DNA from: Scenedesmus sp. ARA3
Lineage: Eukaryota > Chlorophyta > Chlorophyceae > Sphaeropleales > Scenedesmaceae
DNA: 64,000 nt
Assembly: GCA_004335835.1 (NCBI GenBank)
Contig: RWJK01001354.1
Coordinates: 1-64,000, forward strand
Direction of reading: 5' to 3'
Made by a program: the position numbers and the translations under genes. A model generated the notes under the pieces. It had not been told where the DNA came from, searched no databases, and saw nothing but the letters and a program-made list of their open reading frames with translations. This document shows positions 49,369 through 59,100 of the stretch, piece after piece. Within the stretch, counting starts at the first letter, position 1, and every line of letters begins with the position of its first letter.

Positions 49369-51797
49369 ATGAGGGCGGCAGCAGTATTCGCAGCAATATG
49401 CTGCTTATGCATGGCGTCACTATGTAAGCAGCTTTATGGGTATTTTGCTACGCCTTGCTGCTTACAGACTGTAGCGACCAGCCCGCTTCGGTCCGCTCGG
49501 TTTGCAGCGCGCTGTCAGCAGAACAGGCCTTGCTAGCAATGGTTGACGGCATCTATTAGCAACACACGAAACATGTTTCTTTGCAGCAGTAACAATGGGC
49601 TTGTGTTGTGGCGTGCTGCAGGTGCTGCTGGTGCTGCCGGTGCTGCTGGCGACGTGACACTGGTCGTGCAAGACAAGGACCGAATCAGCTTAGTCATCAC
49701 CCCTCCAGATTTGGCTGGTCAGCTGCACGGATCAGCAGAAGCTGCAGTCGCGCAGGCACACCACCAGCAGCAGCAGCAGCAGCAGCAGGATGTTCAGGCA
49801 GCTGCAAGCAGCCAGGACCTCCATCCAGCAGACAAGCTGCAGAACCCTGTCACCTTCAGGTCTCAGGCGGAGCTGACAGTCAATGACAGCTCAACTGAAG
49901 CAAACATCCCAGGCTTGCCACCCACGGACATTGCTGCTGTCAAGCGCGCCATCCCCAACCTGGATCATTGGTCTCCAGTGCTTACAGCACTCACGCCGTT
50001 CCTGCCAGATCTGCACGACCTCACAAACGCCATCGGCTTTTACCTACCGGTCAACTGGCAGCTGGCGGACACGGGGCCGACTGGTGACTGGCTGAGGACA
50101 TACCTTGGCAGCTACTGGACTGCCTTTTGGGGACAGGGCCCAAGGCCTGAGAGGGCCCCCGTTCTGCTGGTGGCAAACAAGGATGTGAGTAGCAAGGCAC
50201 AGCCTGGCAGCGCTGCAGAGGCAGCAGTGACGTGCAGCGCAGGCTGCTGCATGATAGCTGTGTGTGAGGTGCATCAGCTTACAGCTGACACAGGCTTTTG
50301 ATGTGGCAGGCGCAGCTTGTAATTTGTGTGTTTTGCAGGTGATGCAACATGGGCGTAACTGCAGCACAACCTAACAGCAGCTCGGCAGCAGAGCAAGCTC
50401 CGCAGCAGCAGCACACCAGAGTGCGTGAAAGGCACGTTATAGGGCCGCTGTTGCGAAGGCCGAACACAGAATGGATGGATTGTCTACTGCCTGCATTCTT
50501 GCCATGCAGCACTAAAGTGTTTTGGCGACCAAGGCGGCTGCCATTCCGATCGAGTGCTGAACACCGCATTTTCTCCTGCTGCCTGCATTTCTAACCTGCA
50601 GGCATACAAGAAGCTGGCACATGATATTGCACAGTATGCTGGCCTTCCCATGCTGCCGAAGCTGCTGAAGAACCCCATTACATCCAAGATCGTGGCAGTT
50701 GCGCTGTACGACCAGCTCACCAGCAACATGATCCTGCCCAATGCACCCATGATTGGCAACGCAACCAACGGCACAATCTACAAGACATCACACGATACAG
50801 AGCTGACACTGCTGGTCAAGTAAGCACTACTGCGACACACACTCGCAGCCAAAAATCTTCCATTTGATGTTCTCGCGGCAACTGCGCAGCACCTGACATA
50901 TTCCAGGCATATCAGACAGCACATACGCGCTGTGCCGCACATAACAGCAATGGCCCTGCAGCCCAGCCTCATTTCTCTTCCTCGCTGCTCGCTCTGGCAT
51001 TGCCGGCTGTATCGTCCTGCAGGCCTGACGGCAGCCGCTACCTTGTCAGCAACACCACCACCGCCAAGGTCGTCAAGTCAGACATCTGGACTGGCCCGCC
51101 TTTCCCAGTGAGTATCAAGAATTACAGCGTGCATGCAGGTCAGACATTACAAGCAAGCATAATGCAACATAATGAGTACTCACATAGCAACAAGGGCCGC
51201 CCAGTGAGTGGCAGCAATGCAGCACAGCTCTGCCGGTAGGGAAGTGGCAGCAGCTCAGCATGTGTCAGCCAGCTGACAGCACTGCGGGCCGTTTCAGAGG
51301 AGCGGCAGTGGCTGTGGTGATTGCCTTCGCCTGATTGCAGCGCTGACTTACCAAGCACGGCCTTGATGCCTGGCCCAACATGTCCCACAACAGTGAACAC
51401 TTTTCAACCCCGCTGCACGAAAAGCGCAGCACCAAACACTGAACCCCGTGCTGCCACCTGCATCTGCTGCCGTGCTGCTGCACACACCGTGCTGCTGCAC
51501 ACACTGTGCTGCTGCAGTTGACCATCACTGTGGTGGACAACTTTGTGGTGCCGAAGATGTCGCTGCTGCCGAGGCCCCTGCCTCCCCTCATCACTGAGAG
51601 GGACAAGCAGAACATGCCACAGTACATGGCCATGTGGCAGGATGCGCTGAAGAGCCTGCCAGGCGCACTGCGCGGCATGCCGGCTGCAATCAAAGACATG
51701 CTGCAGCAGCAGCAGCGCTACAGGTCGCCTGCGCCTGCGCCTGCTCCTGCGGGTGACACGTTCACGATCACAATCAAGGGCAGCGGCAAGGGCCGAT

Positions 51798-51799
<2 letters not shown>
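49369..51799 (+). CDS. Secreted fasciclin-like (FAS1) protein
   Basis: Five exons with consistent phase: 49369-49423, 49622-50184, 50602-50819, 51023-51107 and 51518-51799. They give 400 residues from ATG to TAA. The first exon encodes a clear signal peptide (MRAAAVFAAICCLCMASLC), so the product enters the secretory pathway. A Gln run (CAG tract at about 49769-49789) precedes the main domain. The region from about residue 140 reads as a divergent FAS1 fold. NAIGFYLPVNWQLA and IVAVALYDQLTSNMILPN sit where the helices and YHV motif normally lie. VVKSDIWTGPPFP then LTITVVDNFVVPK matches the typical domain end (A-V-x-x-D ... I-x-V-I-D-x-V-L-x-P). FAS1 proteins act in adhesion and extracellular matrix. 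A C-terminal Pro/Ala stretch follows. Assignment is by pattern, not strong identity; substrate or partner unknown. Confidence 0.72.
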
Positions 51800-51801
<2 letters not shown>

Positions 51802-51832
<31 letters not shown>

Positions 51833-51836
51833 GCAG
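51802..51836. repeat. CAG tract directly after a stop codon
   Basis: A run of CAG units starts two bases after the TAA of the fasciclin-like gene. A similar sense-strand CAG run follows the TAA of the EF-Ts polyprotein (56079-56112 on the plus strand as CTG). Confidence 0.9.
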
Positions 51837-52497
51837 CATGATTGAGGGCTGTTGGAGCCCCGTATGCTCATACCTGACCTGGGCTGCTAGTTGCAGCTAC
51901 TGCCCTCGGCTGAACATACGAATGACAATGGGCAACGAAACACGGTCACTCTGTGACAGCACTTGCGCACTAAAGCTTGACATACGCAGGGCTTAGACTG
52001 GACAGGAAGGGGCAAGAGCATTCGGGGTTTGCTGTTGTGGCTTTGTCTGCAAACAGTAGCACAGGCATCAGCTATCAGTGGCTTTCACAGGGCATGGTCT
52101 GCTGGCTTGCTGCCTTGCACCGGTGCTGGGCAAGCAGCAAAGACATGAGACTGCCTGAGGGCCGGAAACGGGTGCAACATTGAGGGTTTGAGCTGCTCTG
52201 CCGCCACAGCAACTCCTTCGGGTTCTGCTGTGCTCTGCTGGTAGGACTGCCATTGCTACGCGGCCACAGCAGTGACTGCCGTTAGTATTTGCCCATTCGA
52301 ACCGCAATGACGATGGATGTCAAATCATGTACACGGGTGTTCAGGTGTGCGTGTGCGTGTTGGTGCGTTGTTGGCTGCTCGCAGCAACTGTGTGCGTGAA
52401 CGATCCGGATGCCTGGTGTGCACCTGGCCTGCTGCCGCAGCAATGGCGGCCATCAGCATGCCACGGCCAGCCTGCATAAGGCTGCAGGGCAACATTG

Positions 52498-52542
52498 ATG
52501 CTGTTCAGATGCTGTTCAGATGCTGTTCAGAATGCTGTTCAG
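52498..52542. repeat. 11-base tandem repeat, four copies
   Basis: ATGCTGTTCAG repeated four times, the last with one inserted base. Between genes. Confidence 0.9.
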
Positions 52543-52737
52543 AGGACTGGTGTGGTCATGTTGTCTTTTTCTCTGCCTAATGAGCCTTTTATTGGCTTCC
52601 CAACGGGCGAGGTTGCTGGTGTAACTTCCTAAACGCGTGGCTGCACATGCAGGGGGGAGTTCCAGCGTAGTCAAGGCGCTGCGGCAACAAAGTGTTGCTT
52701 GCACCAGCAGCAGCAGCAGCAGCTGGTTATCCTGTGC

Positions 52738-53355
52738 ATGTTCATCTGTGTGGCAGGGGCTGTGCAGACTTGGCCGTTGCAAGGTCGCCACCGCAAATGC
52801 AAATTATGGCTGGTTGTGCAAGCTTGCATGGCATATACCTGCAGCAGTGTTGAGTTTACAAGGTTGCGACGCACCACCATTGATGACGCTAACGAGCTAG
52901 TAGCTGGGTGCCCTAAGCACGACATTTCAAATGTTGACGGCCGCCTGACTCAGCAACACTGCAACAAATTGGTAATGTTGGCCAGTCATGTTACCGTGTG
53001 CTCTACACCAAGCGTCCCAAGCACAGCGGGCCCAAACTGTACTGCAGCATTGGTCCAGCACGGCAGCTGCTCAGTGCCTGCAGCAGTGCTCAGCCAGTAC
53101 GGCAAACTGCCCGCTTTCGCAATGCAAGCAGCAGCCACACTGCCAGCAAACGACCCTCCCACCAGCAAGGCTGTGGTAAGTACAGCCGCAGCTCCCTCTG
53201 CTGCAATTAATCATCCAAGAGATTCTCAACCCTACAAGCAGCGTGTCTCAACTCATGTTGTAACCGATACACGCTCTCGCCAACCTTCAGATAGCAAGGA
53301 ACCGGTCAGAAGCTACCATTTGTTGGTGGCGGCAAACAGCCAAGCTTTACGGTAA
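52738..53355 (+). CDS. Open frame of 205 residues, doubtful
   Basis: An uninterrupted frame from an ATG (MFICVAGAVQTW) to TAA, between the convergent fasciclin-like and ABM genes. The N-terminus is hydrophobic and could be a signal peptide. The rest is Ser/Thr/Ala-rich with no recognised motif. The length is notable against local background, but there is no family match I can name, and chance frames of this size occur in GC-rich DNA. The rest of 51837-53533 shows no other coding signal. Confidence 0.3.
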   Translation: MFICVAGAVQTWPLQGRHRKCKLWLVVQACMAYTCSSVEFTRLRRTTIDDANELVAGCPKHDISNVDGRLTQQHCNKLVMLASHVTVCSTPSVPSTAGPNCTAALVQHGSCSVPAAVLSQYGKLPAFAMQAAATLPANDPPTSKAVVSTAAAPSAAINHPRDSQPYKQRVSTHVVTDTRSRQPSDSKEPVRSYHLLVAANSQALR

Positions 53356-53533
53356 CACAGAATGATGCCATGCGGCGCCTGCTGCCATACCCCTCTGCTG
53401 CGCCGCTGTTGCTCCCCTCCACTGTTTTAAGACAAGGCGAACAATCACAGTGTGCGTGCCAGGCACCCAATAGAGCTTGCAAGCTCACAAGCAGCTGCCC
53501 ACACGTGCATTGCACTGCAAGCACCAGCCGCTG

Positions 53534-54645
53534 TTAGTGCCCAGTCATCTTCAAGCCAGCAGCCACCACCAGCGCTGCTGCACCAACAAGGCCAGCCAGA
53601 ATAGCCGGCTGGCCAGCAGCAGCCGCCCACCACGCCTGGTCATCAGCAGCTGCGCTGCCTGCCGGCTGCTTCTGGCTGCTGCTTGTAGGGGTCGGTGACA
53701 CGTCGTCCTCTCCTAATGTTTCTGCACATCACGTGACATGTCAGACAAAACGGACAGCAACGTTACGGCATCATGGCACGCCTTGTGAACAATCTGGTCA
53801 CGACACAATTCAGCACGCCGTTGCAGTTGCAGCAACAGGAGTCAGCATAGTCAGCAACATCTGCCTCGGCACAGCCAACACATATGAAGCAGCACCCACA
53901 TTGCCTGAGGCGGACAGCACGCTGATTGATGAGCAGCCTTGAGCAGAACACAAGCAGTCTCTGTAGGTTGCATTTGAGTGTCACAAATGGTTTGGGATTG
54001 TTGTTCACTCACGTAGCTGGGCAGCAGTCGACGTCTGCTTGTAGCTTGCACCGCCTGCAGCACCGCTGGCACCAGTGGCATCGTCCAGCCCACCCTCGCC
54101 CTTGGGGCCTGCAGGACAGCACACGTGTAATATCATCAGCAGGTATGGTCAGATGGCTGCTGCTGCCTGTGGCACTGTCTTATGGCACTAATTACAAGGG
54201 CTACAAGCAGGTGCTGCTGTTACGGCCCCGGTCTCAACCTCCCCAGATGCCCCTCACCCCTCACCCCGCGGCTGCTGCTGCTCACCAGACTGCATGCTGG
54301 TGAGGGCAGCAGCCAAAGGCTGTGAACGCATGTGGCATGTACCAAGTACGTGACCGATCTGGATACACGTAATATATGAGAGGATAGTCACATGTGGGTC
54401 CTGGCACCATTTGAAATAGTACATACACGAATATGCGGCCTCACCCGACTGCATGCTGGGCGGCCCCAGCTGGCCATCCCTGTACTCGTACAGTGCCATG
54501 CCCACGGGGCGCTCCAGTAGCGGCACAACCTGCAGTGTTAAACGCAGTTGCAGCACATAGTAGTTGCGGCGCACAGCACATGGTGGGTGCGGCGGAGCAC
54601 GCAAGGGAACATGCAGGCAGGCAGCCGGGCAGGCAGGCAAACACG

Positions 54646-54701
<56 letters not shown>

Positions 54702-55210
54702 CAAGCAACGAGCACTCTGGCACATTCACCCAGCAGCGTGTACAGCGCTGCTGTTGGTGCAGTCGACAGTGCGCTGAGCTCGCTGTGGTTGCTCCTGGCG
54801 AGCTTGCTGCACCGCCACATTGGAACTCGCATGCAGCCACGCCTGCCCACCTTCTGCATAAACTGCTCGATCTCCGGCGTAGTGTTGTGCTTGCCCAGGC
54901 TCACGTTGCTGTCATAGCGCTCCCAGAAGTGGAACACATTTGGTTCCCAGCCATCTGCTGAGCAGGTGAACTCCTGGATTCCACTGCTGCGGTTGCCCAT
55001 CTGCTTCTGGCTGAACTCCATGGCCTGCTGGCACAGCTGCTTCACTTCCTCGGCATGCTCCGGCTTCGCTATCAGCGTCTTGCTGCATGCGACCTGCCGA
55101 GCACTTTTGGCCTTGACAGCAGCAGAGATGAGCAGATGCCCCCGCTGGGGCCTGCCGCTGCTTCTGCTACGCATGCATGCTGATAAACGACACTGATTTG
55201 ACGAAAGCAT
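53534..55210 (-). CDS. ABM-domain protein with C-terminal membrane helix
   Basis: Four exons: 55210-54851, 54529-54445, 54108-54013 and 53721-53534, giving 242 residues from ATG to TAA. The N-terminus (MLSSNQCRLSACMRSRSSGR, then LLISAAVKAKS) looks like a plastid transit peptide. Residues about 44-150 read as an antibiotic-biosynthesis-monooxygenase (ABM) ferredoxin-like domain: CSKTLIAKPEHAEEVKQLC, GIQEFTCSADGWEPNVFHFW, ERYDSNVSLGKHNTTPEIEQ and MQKVVPLLERPVGMALYE. A Gly/Ser/Thr linker follows, then one hydrophobic helix (QPAILAGLVGAAALVVAAGL) near the C-terminus. ABM proteins include quinol monooxygenases and small haem or stress-related enzymes; the reaction here is unknown. A tail anchor in a plastid membrane is inference. 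The ATG at 55210 was chosen as the first in-frame one. Confidence 0.8.
54281..54459. repeat. Copied exon 3' edge and donor (ABM gene)
   Basis: CTCACCCGACTGCATGCTGG at 54440-54459, the donor and end of the exon at 54445, recurs at 54281-54300 with one mismatch, 159 bases away, beside a CTG tract. The copy keeps a GTGAG donor in transcript sense. Confidence 0.85.
54613..54702. repeat. GCAG tetranucleotide microsatellite
   Basis: Perfect GCAG units from 54645 to 54702, with imperfect units from 54613. In the first intron of the ABM gene. Open frames across it on both strands are artefacts. Confidence 0.97.
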
Positions 55211-56077
55211 CGCGCTTGATGCTGCAGCTTGCCAATGTGCGGGTTGTTTCGGCTGCTCCTTTCGACACTGTTTCGATGGTGGCCTAGTCAACGGGCAGTG
55301 TCACTTGAACTTAGCTCGATACTCAACATGCAATGTTTTAGGCTGATCGCTGCAGGCCCCCTGCAAGAAAGTGCTGGCTTCTGTTGTGTTACAGATCTGG
55401 GTGGTTCCGGCCATGTGCGCTCCCGTCAGCAATTGTTGCTGTGGTGAAGCTATGGGCACTGTTAAAACGCAAGAATATGCGGAAAGTTGCAAGCATTGCA
55501 ATCTCAGCGAACCACGTGTTTGTTTACGTCCGTCAGCACAGGAGTGACCCCCGGGAGTCACCCGCAATTTGCATGTCGACTGGGTGCCATGGTCTAGTGA
55601 TTTGCAGGAGAGACTATACAGTCTGCAATAGCTGCATGAAATATATTGCTCACTCACATGATCAGAAGGCCATGGTAGCAGGTTCAAAGTGGTTTACCCG
55701 GCTAGAAGCTCAATGCGAGCCGCTGTGACAGCTGAGCCAGCTGCATAAAAGATTACCAACTTGTACTGTCCTTGCTGCTGCCTGAAAGCATCATGCGAAA
55801 TGATGCGCAAACATGTGTAAGCATTCACTATGCGCACGACTCCTGCTGAACGATGCCATTTATGGTGGCAAGCCATGCCGGCTGCCTGCAGACAAAAACA
55901 CCACCCTAACACCTGAACCCCCACGCCAAGCCCACACGCTGCGCCCGCTGCTGCTCAATATATTGCGCCTGCTAGCCCAATCCAAGGCGCACAACGCACA
56001 CAGGCAACACAAAAAAGCATCGCCACTTCCTGCAAGCCAGGCCCGTATTCAACCACAAGCCGGCCTTGCGTCCCAAA

Positions 56078-56112
<35 letters not shown>
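55211..56112. other. Intergenic region with a CTG tract at the EF-Ts 3' end
   Basis: Holds the presumed ABM promoter and the 3' untranslated region of the EF-Ts polyprotein gene. CTG units at 56079-56112 read as CAG directly after its TAA. No exon found. Confidence 0.5.
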
Positions 56113-56114
<2 letters not shown>

Positions 56115-59100
56115 ACGCCTTGGCGCCGGTCGCTGCTGCCACCTCCTCTGCCAGGTTTGATACCTTCTTCTCCACGCCCTCGCCCAGCACGAAGCGGCTG
56201 AAGCGCCGGATCTGGATGTTCTCGCCGCAGCTGGCAATAGCCTCCTTGACTGCCTCGCTCACGGTCTTGGACTCGTCCAGCAGGTAAGGCTGCTCCAGCA
56301 GCACGCGCTCCTGCAGGGATTGATGCAACAATGAAAAGCAAGCGGCAACAAGCAGCACTGGCAGTGAGAGAGCGAGCACATGACAAGATCAAGTGCGAGA
56401 GACGGAATCTCGGGCCAAGGCACAGCGCGACATCCACACCAGCCAGCATGCTGCGCAGCACGCAGCGTGGCAGCAGCACAACGCCTGCCAGCAGTGACCT
56501 CAGCACGCAGCGCGCGGCACCACCCAACATGGCCCCATGCGCAGCTGGCAGCATGCAGCATGCACAGCGCAATGCATGCTTGAAGGTGCGCAGCTGTGCT
56601 ATTTTCATGCTAGACTGTCCATCTTTACAGCAGCCCACCTGCGCCAGCTTCTTCACGCGGCCCTCTGCGATCTTCGCCCGGATCGCCTCCGGCTTGGCCT
56701 GCAGGTCCTCGCGGCCCATCTCGATCTCACGCTCCCGCGCCAGCAGCTCCTGGGGCACCTCCTCAGGGGTGACATACTCCAGGCTAGGGTTTGCTGCGAT
56801 CTGCATGGCCAGCGTGTTTGCCAGCTTGCCAAAGACGTCGCCGGCCGCGACGAAGTCGGTCTCGCAGTTGACCTCCAGCAGCACGCCCAGGCGGCTGCCG
56901 GGGTGGATGTAGGCGACGATGCCGCCCTCCGCTGCCAGCCTGCGGGCAGAACACAGCGATGCAGCGCAGCAGCAGCCGGAGGAAGGCTTGGCACGAAGCG
57001 CAGGGAAAGCAGTACAATGCTTCTGCTAGCGGAAAGCTGTAAATATATCATCGTGTCCACACACCACCAAGACACGCTTGCTCAGCAGTCGCACGCACCC
57101 AGTGCACCAGCTCAAGTGTGCAAGTAAAGCAGCTGCCACAGCACACCACCACACACAAGCACACAATGTAACACATTGTAACACAATGTGTAACGATGTT
57201 ACAGCGCCGCACCTGCCGGCCTTCTTGTCTGCTGATGACAGGCCCTTCTTGCGCAGCCACTCCACTGCTGCCTCCACATCGCCGCCAGTCTCCCCAAGCG
57301 CCTTCTTGCAGTCCATCATGCCGGCGCCGCTCTTGTCCCGCAGCTGCTTCACCAGCGCCGCGCTGACCTGCACCGCGGGCTTGGCCTGCAGGCGCAGCAG
57401 CAACAGCAGCACGGGTGCAGCAGCAGGGTCGCGGGGGTGAGCGCGAGTGAAATGCCAGGGGCAGAGCAACGCACCAGACATGGCAGCTTGAAAAGCCAGC
57501 TGCAGTGCTGCTGCCAGCAGCATAGAAACAGGCAGTCGCCAACAGCTGCGCGCAACATACATCTGCCCGCAAGCCGTGCATGAAAGGCGCTGCACGAATG
57601 TTTAGACATGTGTACGCAGGACACACACACATACACACAGCGCCGCAAGCAGCAGCTGACTGCATCCTACCTCCTTGGGTGCCTCCTCCTTCTTGGGCTC
57701 CTCCTTCTTGGCGGCAGGTGCCTCGGCCTTCTTGGCGGTCTGCTGCGCCACCTCTGCTGCAAAGTCGTTGGAGCGCTTCTCCAGGCCCTCGCCCAGGTTG
57801 TACTTGATGAAGCGGCGCACCTGTGGATGCACAGCGTGAGGCGGCATGGCGGGGGACATTGCACGTTGACAACATGTTGATCACACTCTCTTCTAGGAAG
57901 GGCATAGGCTTGAGCTACAACTGCACAGCGCACGTAGATGTTCGCGCATTCATGCAAAGAGACCCCCAGCCCCGCCTCACGCCAGGCATGTTGCACACCA
58001 GCCAGCACACACCTGGACGTTCTTAACTATGATCTATTGTGTGACAACCAATAACAACGCCAATGCCGCACCTGGATGTTCTCGCCTGTGGCGGCGATGG
58101 CCTCCTTGATGATCTCTGCTACTGTCTTGTTGTTGTCGCGCAGCGCGGGCTGCTCCAGCAGCGCATACGCGCGCTTGATCTTGTCCAGGCGGCCCTCCAC
58201 GATCTGATGGCAGCAGCAGCAGCAGCAGCAGCAGCAGTGCGGCCAGCACACAGATGAGCAACAGAAGCAGGCAGACTGCTTCTACGCCCTCCACCCTTTC
58301 TGCTGCTGCAGCCCGCAGCCGCCGCTGCTTGTCCACCAACACATCACAGCTTGCACACCGCCACATGGGCATCACCAGGCCGCTGCTCACCTTTTGCATG
58401 CACCGCCTGCGGCTTAGCAATGATGCCGCAGCACACAGTCATGTGTGCCTGCTGCCACTTGCCTCGCCCCTTGCGCTGCGCATGCACCGCAGCCCCAACA
58501 CACCGCCGCGCGACGCACCTTGGCGCGCACTGCCTCCGGCTTAGCCTCGCTGCCCAAGCGCACCGGCATTCTGCCCTGCTACTACTGCCTTCAGAGTACA
58601 GCCTGAACACCATAGAAGCGGCACCACAGCGCTGCTCACCTTGGCGCGCACCGCCTCCGGCTTGGCCTTGATGTCCTCCTTGCCCATCTCCACCTCGCGC
58701 TCCTTGGCCAGCAGATCACCCGGCATGTCATCCACGCTCACACACACCACCTCGCTGCTGGCAACCACCATCGCGATCTCGCCCGCAAGCTTCGTGAAGA
58801 CGTCGCCGGCCGCGACGAAGTCAGTCTCGCAGTTGACCTCCAGCAGCACGCCCAGGCGGCTGCCGGGGTGGATGTAGCGCACAATGGCGCCCTCTGCTGC
58901 CACGCGACCGGCCTTCTTGTCTGCGCCTGACAGGCCCTTCTGGCGCAGCCACTGCAGAGGGGTACGGCAAAGGGCAGCAGCAATGGTTGCAGCATATGCA
59001 TTGCTAGACTGCGTGCACTAAGCTGTCATCACATGCCACGAGCCTGGCAGACATGTGCATGTTGTTCCTCTGTGGTGTTTATGTTGGTTGTGGTTTTGAA

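Larger units (their letters stand above)
56832..58876. repeat. 80-base near-identical block shared by the two EF-Ts domains
   Basis: Coding bases 56832-56911 and 58797-58876 match at 79 of 80 positions, including synonymous sites. Both encode the [18 protein letters not shown] to VAAGDVF segment. Flanking parts of the two domains have clearly diverged. Confidence 0.93.

Noticed and set aside
50602..50823. Apparent TAA stop ending the third fasciclin-like exon
   Set aside because: The TAA is part of a GTAAGC donor; splicing to 51023 restores the frame and continues the domain.
54548..54961. Open frames across the GCAG array
   Set aside because: Periodic reading of the tetranucleotide repeat within the ABM gene intron.
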